9,294 nt of DNA, from contig JAEZAU010000014.1 in NCBI GenBank assembly GCA_023430325.1, positions 1 to 9,294 of the forward strand. Direction: 5' to 3'. The first letter of the stretch is position 1. The number at the start of each line of letters is the position of its first letter. Of this stretch, positions 1 through 5,790 are shown piece by piece. The DNA comes from Bacteroidota bacterium. Its GTDB lineage: Bacteria > Bacteroidota > Bacteroidia > Flavobacteriales_F > PHOS-HE28. The position numbers and the translations under genes are program-made. The notes below the pieces were generated by a model, which saw only the letters and a program-made list of their open reading frames with translations, made no database searches and was not told the origin of the DNA.

Positions 1-2
1 AG

Positions 3-590
3 TTCTGGGAGAAGAGCTTCAAGCAGTGGGGAAAGACCATGCAGGATGACATCACCGATGGCGTTCAGTGGCTCATCAAAGAAGGCATCGCCGATCCGAA
101 CAGGGTTGCGATCTACGGTGGCAGCTATGGCGGTTACGCCACGCTGGCCGGCATCACCTTCACACCCGATCTCTACGCCTGCGCGATCGATTATGTTGGC
201 GTTTCCAACCTCTTCACCTTCATGAACACCGTGCCGCCGTATTGGGAGCCGTTCAAGAAGATGATGTACGAAATGGTCGGCGATCCCAAGGTGGACAGCC
301 TCATGATGCGCGACGCATCACCCGTGTTCCATGTGGACAAGATCAAGTGCCCTCTCTTCATCGCTCAGGGCGCAACCGATCCACGCGTGAACAAGGCCGA
401 GAGCGACCAGGTGGTGGAAGCCCTCAAGGCGCGCGGTGTAGAAGTGCAGTACATGGTGAAGGACAACGAAGGCCACGGCTTCCGCAACGAAGAGAATCGC
501 ATGGAATTCTACAAGGCCATGGAAGCGTTCCTCGATCAGCACATCGGCAGCGGCTACAAGCCGAAGGCCGAAGAGAAGAAGGCCGCGTAA
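3..590 (+). CDS. S9 family prolyl oligopeptidase-type serine peptidase, C-terminal part (5' end outside window)
   Basis: This is the C-terminal catalytic part of an alpha/beta-hydrolase peptidase. The frame is open from the window edge, so the start lies upstream. Counting from the internal Met at position 39, the nucleophile motif GGSYGGY puts the catalytic Ser at residue 29 (nt 123-125). The Asp is in GATDPRVN at residue 114 (nt 378-380) and the His in NEGHGF at residue 146 (nt 474-476). Order and spacing fit family S9, and all three triad residues are present, so the visible part looks functional. S9 enzymes hydrolyse peptides, often after proline or as dipeptidyl or acylaminoacyl peptidases. 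The substrate cannot be told without the N-terminal propeller, and a signal peptide cannot be assessed. The last dozen residues are rich in Lys, Glu and Ala and probably lie outside the fold. An intrinsic terminator follows 22 bp after the TAA stop, so this gene ends its transcription unit. Confidence 0.93.
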   Translation, partial: FWEKSFKQWGKTMQDDITDGVQWLIKEGIADPNRVAIYGGSYGGYATLAGITFTPDLYACAIDYVGVSNLFTFMNTVPPYWEPFKKMMYEMVGDPKVDSLMMRDASPVFHVDKIKCPLFIAQGATDPRVNKAESDQVVEALKARGVEVQYMVKDNEGHGFRNEENRMEFYKAMEAFLDQHIGSGYKPKAEEKKAA

Positions 591-611
591 GCGGATACTC
601 GGATGAATTGG

Positions 612-644
612 AGCGGCGGCCGTTAGGTCGCCGCTTTCTTTTTT
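612..644 (+). terminator. Intrinsic terminator of the S9 peptidase gene
   Basis: Arms 612-621 and 626-635 pair over 10 bp with one G-U wobble (core AGCGGCG / CGCCGCT) around a GTTA tetraloop. A T-rich run, TTTCTTTTTT, follows directly. This is a textbook rho-independent terminator, 22 bp after the peptidase stop codon. Confidence 0.9.
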
Positions 645-655
645 GGATGCTTTGG

Positions 656-749
656 GCGCCTGCCGTTGCAAAAGCCAACGGCACCGGGCTATCCGCTGTA
701 CTCCTCGCTGCGCTGCGGGGTGCCGCTGCTATCCCTGGCGCGCTGGCGC
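656..749. repeat. Structured intergenic repeat-like element
   Basis: This stretch has three visible parts. The first is a perfect 8-bp hairpin, TGCCGTTG (661-668) with CAACGGCA (676-683). The second is a central stem, CCTCGC (703-708) with GCGGGG (715-720), containing one G-U pair. The third is a pair of matching blocks around that stem: GCTATCC at 688-694 and 728-734, and CCGCTG at 693-698 and 723-728. The outer ends are GCGCC at 656-660 and GGCGC at 737-741, the latter echoed at 745-749. From memory, elements with GGGCTATCCGCTG ... CTATCCCT around a variable stem are scattered between genes in many Bacteroidota genomes, but I know no accepted name or function. That it is dispersed in this genome is inference, since only one copy is in the window. 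Confidence 0.55.
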
Positions 750-819
750 TGACCGAGAATGATCATGTTCTGAATCAGATCATCCGATCGAACCTCCCAG
801 CGATCTGCTGAAAGCGACC

Positions 820-1269
820 CTATCTGTCGCACCGGCCATTTTCATCAAAATAACGAAGCTTCAATCCCGGAAATCGGGTTTCGATCGTAAAAAGTAATGA
901 ATCAATATGAACAGAAGTATAATTATTTTCTCCTGCCATACTAAATAGTCCATTTCCAATTGTAGTTGTCAGTAGTCGTAATTCAATTACATCTGTACCC
1001 ACCTCATCTGAACGAATAATCAAAACACTGCAGTGACTCCGGGTTGGATAGCGTGTTGCTTGTAAAGTTCCAAGTACTTTGATTAAATTGTTCTTTAGCA
1101 AACTATCGCAAGAGATGACTCTGTTTTCCTCCATCATTATCGTGATGCATTTTGACCGTTCGAATTTCTCAACGATCAATGCCCTGGAATCTTTTCTAAA
1201 TTCAATAATACAAAGAATTACGAATAAGATGATAAGCATTACAATCAAAATTCCTTTGATATTATTCAT
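820..1269 (-). CDS. Hypothetical protein with one N-terminal membrane anchor, AT-rich gene
   Basis: I do not recognise a family. The 149-residue product starts with a short head (MNNIKG) and a hydrophobic helix at about residues 7-22 (ILIVMLIILFVILCII). A basic stretch (EFRKD) and about 120 mostly polar residues follow, so it is probably anchored by one transmembrane segment; which side the body faces cannot be told. The tail carries alternating beta-like segments and four cysteines outside the helix. The ATG at 1269 is preferred over the TTG one codon upstream; no clear ribosome binding site is visible. Base use is unlike the neighbours: 901-960 is about 28% GC and 1201-1260 about 23%, against about 63% for 2881-2940. 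This suggests recent transfer. It lies 57 bp downstream of the 62-codon gene on the same strand and could share its transcript. That it is a real gene is likely but not proven. Confidence 0.6.
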   Translation of the reverse strand: MNNIKGILIVMLIILFVILCIIEFRKDSRALIVEKFERSKCITIMMEENRVISCDSLLKNNLIKVLGTLQATRYPTRSHCSVLIIRSDEVGTDVIELRLLTTTIGNGLFSMAGENNYTSVHIDSLLFTIETRFPGLKLRYFDENGRCDR

Positions 1270-1326
1270 CAAAGTAAACTTGAATGTAATCCGCCATATT
1301 GTATGTTGCGTGTAAGAGCCACTTCT

Positions 1327-1515
1327 TCACCGAACCACATCCCGCTTCTTTCTGATCACAAAATTCGTCGTAGGGCGTTCTGGCGCATCGGGGTCGATCG
1401 GCGGGAAGCTGCGCAGGAACCACATGAAACGCTCGCTGGGCGTTAGTGCCATGAATTCCCGTTCGCGCCGGGCGTTGCTCTCCTCTTTCGTTTCGAAACG
1501 GATGCGTGGATCCAT
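1327..1515 (-). CDS. Small hypothetical protein (62 aa), charged, with SERFMWFL motif
   Basis: This is a short gene with protein-like composition: a charged N-terminal half (RFETKEESNARREREF), then MALTPSERFMWFLRSFPP, a proline-rich linker, and a basic end (NFVIRKKRDVVR). I have the impression of similar small Bacteroidota proteins with a SERF-x-WFL core and a NFVI-x-KK end, but I cannot name a function. The ATG at 1515 is chosen because it starts directly at MDPRIRF. A TTG at 1542 would add nine residues of doubtful value. No signal peptide or membrane segment is visible. GC content is close to the genome average, unlike the AT-rich gene behind it. It is transcribed away from the DinB-family gene, and the intergenic space between them holds a palindromic repeat. 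Confidence 0.55.
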   Translation of the reverse strand: MDPRIRFETKEESNARREREFMALTPSERFMWFLRSFPPIDPDAPERPTTNFVIRKKRDVVR

Positions 1516-1582
1516 GATCAGCGAAGATACTCTTATCGCCAACGGCCGATCTGCGTAAGCGGCGTAGCTGGAAAGCCCGCAG

Positions 1583-1645
1583 CCTCACTCCCCAGCCCCT
1601 CTCCCAAGGAGAGGGTCGCGAAGCGGACTTCCTTCACATTCGCGA
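1583..1645. repeat. CCCTCTCC/GGAGAGGG palindromic intergenic repeat
   Basis: The sequence begins CCTCACTCCCCAGCC and runs into a perfect 8-bp hairpin, CCCTCTCC (1597-1604) with GGAGAGGG (1608-1615), around a 3-nt loop. A second, wider pair follows at once: TCGCGAA (1616-1622) with TTCGCGA (1639-1645). From memory, blocks reading roughly CCTCACCCCC-GCCCCTCTCC-GGAGAGGGG are dispersed between genes in many bacteria. That this is one copy of such a family is inference. There is no T-run, so it does not look like a normal terminator. Confidence 0.6.
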
Positions 1646-1713
1646 GGACTTGCAAGCGCAGCCTCGACCTGACAGGAATTCGCCCGAACATTCATGAACA
1701 TTAATTTCCAGCC

Positions 1714-2214
1714 GTGAATACAAGCGACCTCCTGAAACAAGAAGCGATCCGCCGCCTGGATGAAGGCCTGGGCCGCATACACAAATGCGTGGGCATGATG
1801 GCCGACAAGGATGTATGGCACCGCCCGAATGCCAATGTGGTGAGCGTGGGCAACCTGATCCTTCACCTTACCGGGAACGTGGGCCAATGGATCGTAGCGA
1901 CGCTTGGGAATAGTGAGGATCGGCGGCAGCGGCAGATCGAATTCGATGAGCAGGGTCCTGTGGATCAGGTGAAATTGCTGGGGGATCTGGACCGCACGAT
2001 GCAGCAGGCGAAAATGATCATCAATGAGCTGGATCAACATCGGCTGGAACAGGAGTACCGCGTGAAGGGTTTTTCCGAAACGGGCGTAGCGATCGTGTTG
2101 CATGTGGTGGAGCATTTCAGCTACCATGTGGGGCAGATAACCTTGCATACGAAGCTGCTGCTTGATGTGGATACCGCGTATTACGGCGGCATCGATCTGG
2201 AAATGAAGGGATAA
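1714..2214 (+). CDS. DinB/YfiT-like family protein (putative metal-dependent)
   Basis: The 166-residue product has the length and pattern of the DinB four-helix-bundle family. This includes the helix-2 histidine (LILHLTGNVGQW, H51) and a C-terminal HxxxH pair (VVEHFSYHVGQ, H134 and H138), which together form the usual three-histidine metal site. Family members include metal-dependent thiol transferases and hydrolases. Many Bacteroidota paralogues have no known substrate, so no specific reaction can be given. The protein looks cytoplasmic, with no signal peptide. The start must be the GTG at 1714: an in-frame TAA lies at 1702-1704, and the nearby ATG at 1694 is in another frame. VNTSDLLKQEAIRRL fits the usual family N-terminus. 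It is divergent from the small gene at 1327-1515 and separated by 171 bp from the CotH-like gene downstream. Confidence 0.88.
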   Translation: MNTSDLLKQEAIRRLDEGLGRIHKCVGMMADKDVWHRPNANVVSVGNLILHLTGNVGQWIVATLGNSEDRRQRQIEFDEQGPVDQVKLLGDLDRTMQQAKMIINELDQHRLEQEYRVKGFSETGVAIVLHVVEHFSYHVGQITLHTKLLLDVDTAYYGGIDLEMKG

Positions 2215-2263
2215 GGACTGAAATAACTTTTCAACGGCAGGCACCGCCATCGAACTGTTGAAC

Positions 2264-2282
2264 GTCATCTGGAACAGATGAC
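2264..2282 (+). terminator. Possible hairpin terminator after the DinB-family gene
   Basis: GTCATCTG (2264-2271) pairs perfectly with CAGATGAC (2275-2282) across a GAA triloop, 50 bp after the DinB stop codon. Only a weak T-run (TTT at 2284-2286) follows, so termination is plausible rather than clear. The rest of 2215-2385 shows nothing I can support. Confidence 0.4.
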
Positions 2283-2385
2283 CTTTCGGACGATCAGGAT
2301 GGCAAGACTCGCGAATAGATCAGGCGTTCGTGGGATCGAACTTCTCCGTATTTTTCACAGCCCTGCAAGCAACCGGACCCGGCTT

Positions 2386-5300
2386 ATGACATACAGATCC
2401 CTATTAGGCCTCCTGGCCTTCACGCTTTGCGTCACTGCCCAGGCGCAGATCGTGGTGAACGAGGTGTGTGCTTCCAACCGTTGGATCAACAACACGCCCC
2501 CCACTCCCCTTCTGGCCGATAACTATGGCGAGAACGAGGATTGGTTCGAACTGTACAACACCACGGGCGCGGTGGTCGACATCAGCGGCTGGTGGTTGGG
2601 GAACAGGCCCGGCAATCCGTTGAAGTGGCAGATCCCGGCGGGCACCACCATACCCGCGAATGGTTACAAGATCGTGTTCTGCAGCAAGCGCGATGAAGCC
2701 AGCGGCGGTTTCCTGCACACGAATTTTACGCTGCAACAGACGGATGATGATCATGTGATCTTGAGCGACGGTTCCGGAACGTTGGTGGATGAATTCGCAT
2801 TCAGCGCAACCAACCGCACGAAGCTCACGCACAGCCGCGGCCGCACCACCGACGGCGCCGCCACATGGTCGCTCTTCACCGATCCCACGCCCGGTGCAGC
2901 AAATGCAGGGGCAGCGGCAGATTATCCCGCAAAGCCGACATTGAACCCTGCTGCCGGATTCTATCCCGGAGCGCAGAACGTGACGATCAATGGGCCTGCA
3001 GGCGCAACTATCCGCTACACCACCAATGGCGACGAACCCACGGCCACTTCAACAGCATATTCCGGCCCCATTCCGGTGAATACCACTACCGTTATCCGCG
3101 CAGCGGCGTTCACCGCAGGTGGCGTTGCAAGTTTCGTGGAAACCAACACCTACTTCATCGGCGTTTCGCACACGGTGGATGTGATCAGTGCCGCGGGCGA
3201 TCAGTTGCTGGCGTTGCTGGGCGGAAATGGCGGCATTCAACCATGGGGAAGCTTCGAATATTTCGGATCGAACGGTGCACAGATCGATGAGGCAGTGGGT
3301 GAATTCAACGAGCATGGCCAGGACAGCTGGGCATATGGCCAACGTGGCGTGGATTACATCACGCGGGATGAAAGTGGCCATAATTACGCTGTGCAACACC
3401 AGATCTTCAACACCACCGATCGCGATCGGTTCCAACGGTTGATCATCAAGGCTTCCGCCGGAGACAATTTCAACTTCGGTCCCGGCCAGCCGGCGCACAT
3501 CCGCGATCAATACGTGCAGGCCTTGAGCCAGGTAGGCAACCTCGACGTTGACGAGCGGAGCTACCAGGCATGCGTATTCTATGTGAACGGCCAGTACTGG
3601 GGCGTGTACGATGTACGCGAAAAAGTGGACGATCACGATTTTACGCGCATCAATTACGGCCAGGACAAATACGATCTGCAATTCCTGAAGACCTGGGGGG
3701 GCACCTGGAGCGAATACGGCGGAGCGCAAGCACAGAATGATTGGGATGCGCTGCGCAATTACATCATGACCAATGACATGGGCGATCCAACAGCGTTCGC
3801 CTACGTGGACGGCCAGTACAATTGGAAGAGCCTGGTGGATTACTTCTGCCTGAACAGCTATACCGTCTGCTCCGATTGGTTGAACTGGAATACCGGTTGG
3901 TGGCGTGGCATGAACCCCGATGGTGAAGCGAAAAAATGGCGGTATATCCTTTGGGACATGGATGCCACCTTCGATCACTACGCCAATTTCACAGGCATTC
4001 CCGATGAAACGGCCAATGCCGATCCGTGTGATGCGGAACAATTGGGGAATCCCGGTGGCCAGGGACACACTCTGATCCTCACCAAACTGATCGAAGAGAA
4101 CCAGATGGTGCACGATTATTACGTGAACCGCTACGCCGATCTGGGCAACACGCTCTTCAGTTGTGATTTCATGATCTCCTTCCTGGACAGTCTTGTGGCC
4201 GTTATCGAGCCCGAGATGCCCGGGCAGATCGCACGCTGGGGCGGCACCATGGCCGAATGGGAAGCCAATGTGCAGGAGATCCGGGATTTCATTGAAGATC
4301 GCTGTGTACTGATACAGGACGGCATGGTGGATTGCTACGATCTGGAAGGACCCTTCAACGTCTGCTTCAACGTGGATCCTCCGCTGAGCGGTACCATGAA
4401 CATCAACTCCCTGAACCCGGATACATATCCATTCTGTGGGCTGTATTACGGAGGCATCAACACATATTTGTCACCGATCCCCGAGCCTGGCTGGATGTTC
4501 AGTCACTGGGAGGTCTTCAGCACCAACGTGGTCTCTCCTTCGCTCACCGATTCGCTCGTAACGGTGGATATTCTTTCGGCGGACAGCATTGTTGCGCATT
4601 TCGTACCACAGATCGAATACGAAGTGATCTTCAATGTGGCACCTGATGATGGCGGATCGATATCGATCGATGGGTTCATTCCCGGCACCTACGTCTACAC
4701 CGATTCCATTCAGGCAGGCACCGAATTGGAATTGGCACCGATCCCCGCTCCAGGATGGATCTTCAGCCATTGGGAGGTCTTTGGCAACAACGATCTGCTT
4801 CCTTCCACTACGGATTCGCTGGTCACCATCATGATCCTTGGTGCGGACAGTATCGTGGCACATTTCATCCCTGAGATCAGCCATAGACTTGTGTTCAATG
4901 TGTACCCACCTTTGACCGGAGCGATCTCGATCGATGGTGATGTGCCCCCATTGTATCCGTTCAGCGACGATTTTGGCCAGGGCTTCACGCTGGAATTGAT
5001 GCCGGTGCCTGCGTTCGAATGGCGTTTCACACACTGGGAAGTGATCGGCAACACGGTCATCCTACCGTCCACCACCGATTCATTGGTCACCATGGAAGTG
5101 GTGGAACCCGATAGCATCATCGCCCATTTCGAACCTTCCGTCTGGTTCGATGTGATGCTGGATGTGGAGCCTCGAGAAGCAGGGAATATCGTCTTCGATG
5201 GAACGACCTATTCGCAATTCCCTACGTGGGTCAGCGTTCCCAAAGGTTTTGAAAAGGCGTTCCATGTAGAGCCCAACATGTACTACGACTTCATGCACTG

Positions 5301-5688
5301 GAGCGTGAAGAACAACGACTTCCAACCCGATGACAGCACATTGGTGGAACTTTTTGCTTCCTTCTACAGTACCGACACCATCGTTGCGCACCTGAAGCCG
5401 CAGGAATATGTCTTCTATACCCCCAATGCGTTCTCACCGAACGGCGATGGGTTGAATGACAAGTTCATTCCACTGGCCAACGTACTTGATCTGGAGTCCT
5501 ATGATCTGGCGATCTACGATCGCTGGGGCCAGCTGCTGTATACCACAAAGGACCATACCAACGGTTGGGATGGAACTGCTGATGGTGAAGTGGTGCCCAA
5601 TGGAGTGTACGTTTTCCGGGCTGAGATGACCGATGCCATCAAGCGCGACCGGTACGAAGTGTTCGGGCACGTTACCGTGATAAAGTGA
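2386..5688 (+). CDS. Exported CotH-kinase-type protein with lamin-tail, chitobiase-C-like and InlB-like repeats and T9SS type B tail
   Basis: The product has 1100 residues. A signal peptide (MTYRSLLGLLAFTLCVTAQA) fixes the start at 2386; the frame is open back to 2278, but that adds an unlikely leader. Domains in order: lamin-tail domain, about 22-178 (IVVNEV, DWFELYN, IPAGTTIPANGY); chitobiase/hexosaminidase C-terminal-like beta-sandwich, about 183-260; CotH region, about 262-560, with HGQDSWAYGQRG (310-321), YWGVYDVREKVDDHDF (404-419) and WDMDATF carrying D524 and D526; four InlB-like repeats (657-742, 743-830, 831-918, 919-1006); and a gliding-motility-associated C-terminal domain (1007-1100). 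The tail predicts export by the type IX system and surface attachment or release. CotH proteins are atypical kinases; Bacillus CotH phosphorylates spore-coat proteins. The DxD that binds metal in that family is present, but activity and target here are inferred. A strong hairpin separates it from the next secreted-protein gene. Confidence 0.92.
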   Translation: MTYRSLLGLLAFTLCVTAQAQIVVNEVCASNRWINNTPPTPLLADNYGENEDWFELYNTTGAVVDISGWWLGNRPGNPLKWQIPAGTTIPANGYKIVFCSKRDEASGGFLHTNFTLQQTDDDHVILSDGSGTLVDEFAFSATNRTKLTHSRGRTTDGAATWSLFTDPTPGAANAGAAADYPAKPTLNPAAGFYPGAQNVTINGPAGATIRYTTNGDEPTATSTAYSGPIPVNTTTVIRAAAFTAGGVASFVETNTYFIGVSHTVDVISAAGDQLLALLGGNGGIQPWGSFEYFGSNGAQIDEAVGEFNEHGQDSWAYGQRGVDYITRDESGHNYAVQHQIFNTTDRDRFQRLIIKASAGDNFNFGPGQPAHIRDQYVQALSQVGNLDVDERSYQACVFYVNGQYWGVYDVREKVDDHDFTRINYGQDKYDLQFLKTWGGTWSEYGGAQAQNDWDALRNYIMTNDMGDPTAFAYVDGQYNWKSLVDYFCLNSYTVCSDWLNWNTGWWRGMNPDGEAKKWRYILWDMDATFDHYANFTGIPDETANADPCDAEQLGNPGGQGHTLILTKLIEENQMVHDYYVNRYADLGNTLFSCDFMISFLDSLVAVIEPEMPGQIARWGGTMAEWEANVQEIRDFIEDRCVLIQDGMVDCYDLEGPFNVCFNVDPPLSGTMNINSLNPDTYPFCGLYYGGINTYLSPIPEPGWMFSHWEVFSTNVVSPSLTDSLVTVDILSADSIVAHFVPQIEYEVIFNVAPDDGGSISIDGFIPGTYVYTDSIQAGTELELAPIPAPGWIFSHWEVFGNNDLLPSTTDSLVTIMILGADSIVAHFIPEISHRLVFNVYPPLTGAISIDGDVPPLYPFSDDFGQGFTLELMPVPAFEWRFTHWEVIGNTVILPSTTDSLVTMEVVEPDSIIAHFEPSVWFDVMLDVEPREAGNIVFDGTTYSQFPTWVSVPKGFEKAFHVEPNMYYDFMHWSVKNNDFQPDDSTLVELFASFYSTDTIVAHLKPQEYVFYTPNAFSPNGDGLNDKFIPLANVLDLESYDLAIYDRWGQLLYTTKDHTNGWDGTADGEVVPNGVYVFRAEMTDAIKRDRYEVFGHVTVIK
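4354..5403 (+). repeat. Four tandem InlB-like B-repeats within the CotH-type gene
   Basis: Four units lie end to end: 4354-4611 (86 codons), 4612-4875, 4876-5139 and 5140-5403 (88 codons each). Each has a beta start of the type FNVxPPxxG, a central HWEV or HWSV, and an ending of the type DSIVAHF-x-P. Units 1-3 are clearly alike, sharing HWEV and TDSLVT. Unit 4 is more diverged (HWSV, TDTIVAHL). Such repeats usually act as rod-like spacers between a catalytic or binding head and the cell-surface anchor. Confidence 0.8.
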
Positions 5689-5702
5689 GTTCACTCCCGC
5701 AC

Positions 5703-5753
5703 GATCACACTTTGTTCAATCTTTTTTGTCATAACATTGAACAAAGTGTGATC
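5703..5753. promoter_or_regulatory. Perfect 18-bp inverted repeat between two T9SS cargo genes
   Basis: GATCACACTTTGTTCAAT (5703-5720) is exactly complementary to ATTGAACAAAGTGTGATC (5736-5753), with a 15-nt loop that contains TTTTTT. Beyond one mismatch (C5702/A5754) three more pairs form (5699-5701 with 5755-5757). The hairpin starts 14 bp after the CotH-type stop codon and ends 37 bp before the DUF4397 start. It lacks a T-run after the right arm, so it is not a standard terminator for + strand transcripts. It could be a 3'-end stabilising or terminating hairpin or a dimer-binding operator. A Bacteroidota-like promoter overlaps it weakly: TTTG at 5711-5714, then 17 bp, then TAACATTG at 5732-5739, one base off TAnnTTTG. 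Confidence 0.7.
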
Positions 5754-5790
5754 ATGCCGTGTTCCATTGCCGATCAAACAACAGATCGAC

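Noticed and set aside
759..783. ATGATC ... GATCAT inverted pair between the repeat element and the AT-rich gene
   Set aside because: It has only six pairs around a 13-nt loop, made of common GATC-type sequence, so it is probably chance.
68..811. Open frame of 247 codons on the plus strand overlapping the S9 peptidase in another frame
   Set aside because: It is Arg/His-rich with low-complexity composition, shadows the catalytic S9 frame, and runs through the terminator and the repeat element.
1262..1588. Minus-strand frame of 108 codons overlapping the 62-codon gene
   Set aside because: It shares the region in another frame, extends into the CCCTCTCC repeat, and has a less protein-like translation than MDPRIRF...NFVIRKK.
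2349..2356. TATTTTTC upstream of the CotH-type gene as a -7 promoter box
   Set aside because: It only partly matches TAnnTTTG, and no TTG -33 element lies at a suitable distance.
3049..4113. Long open frame of 354 codons on the minus strand inside the CotH-type gene
   Set aside because: It lies fully antisense to a strong coding region with clear domains. Its length is explained by GC-rich codon bias, and its translation shows no recognisable domain.
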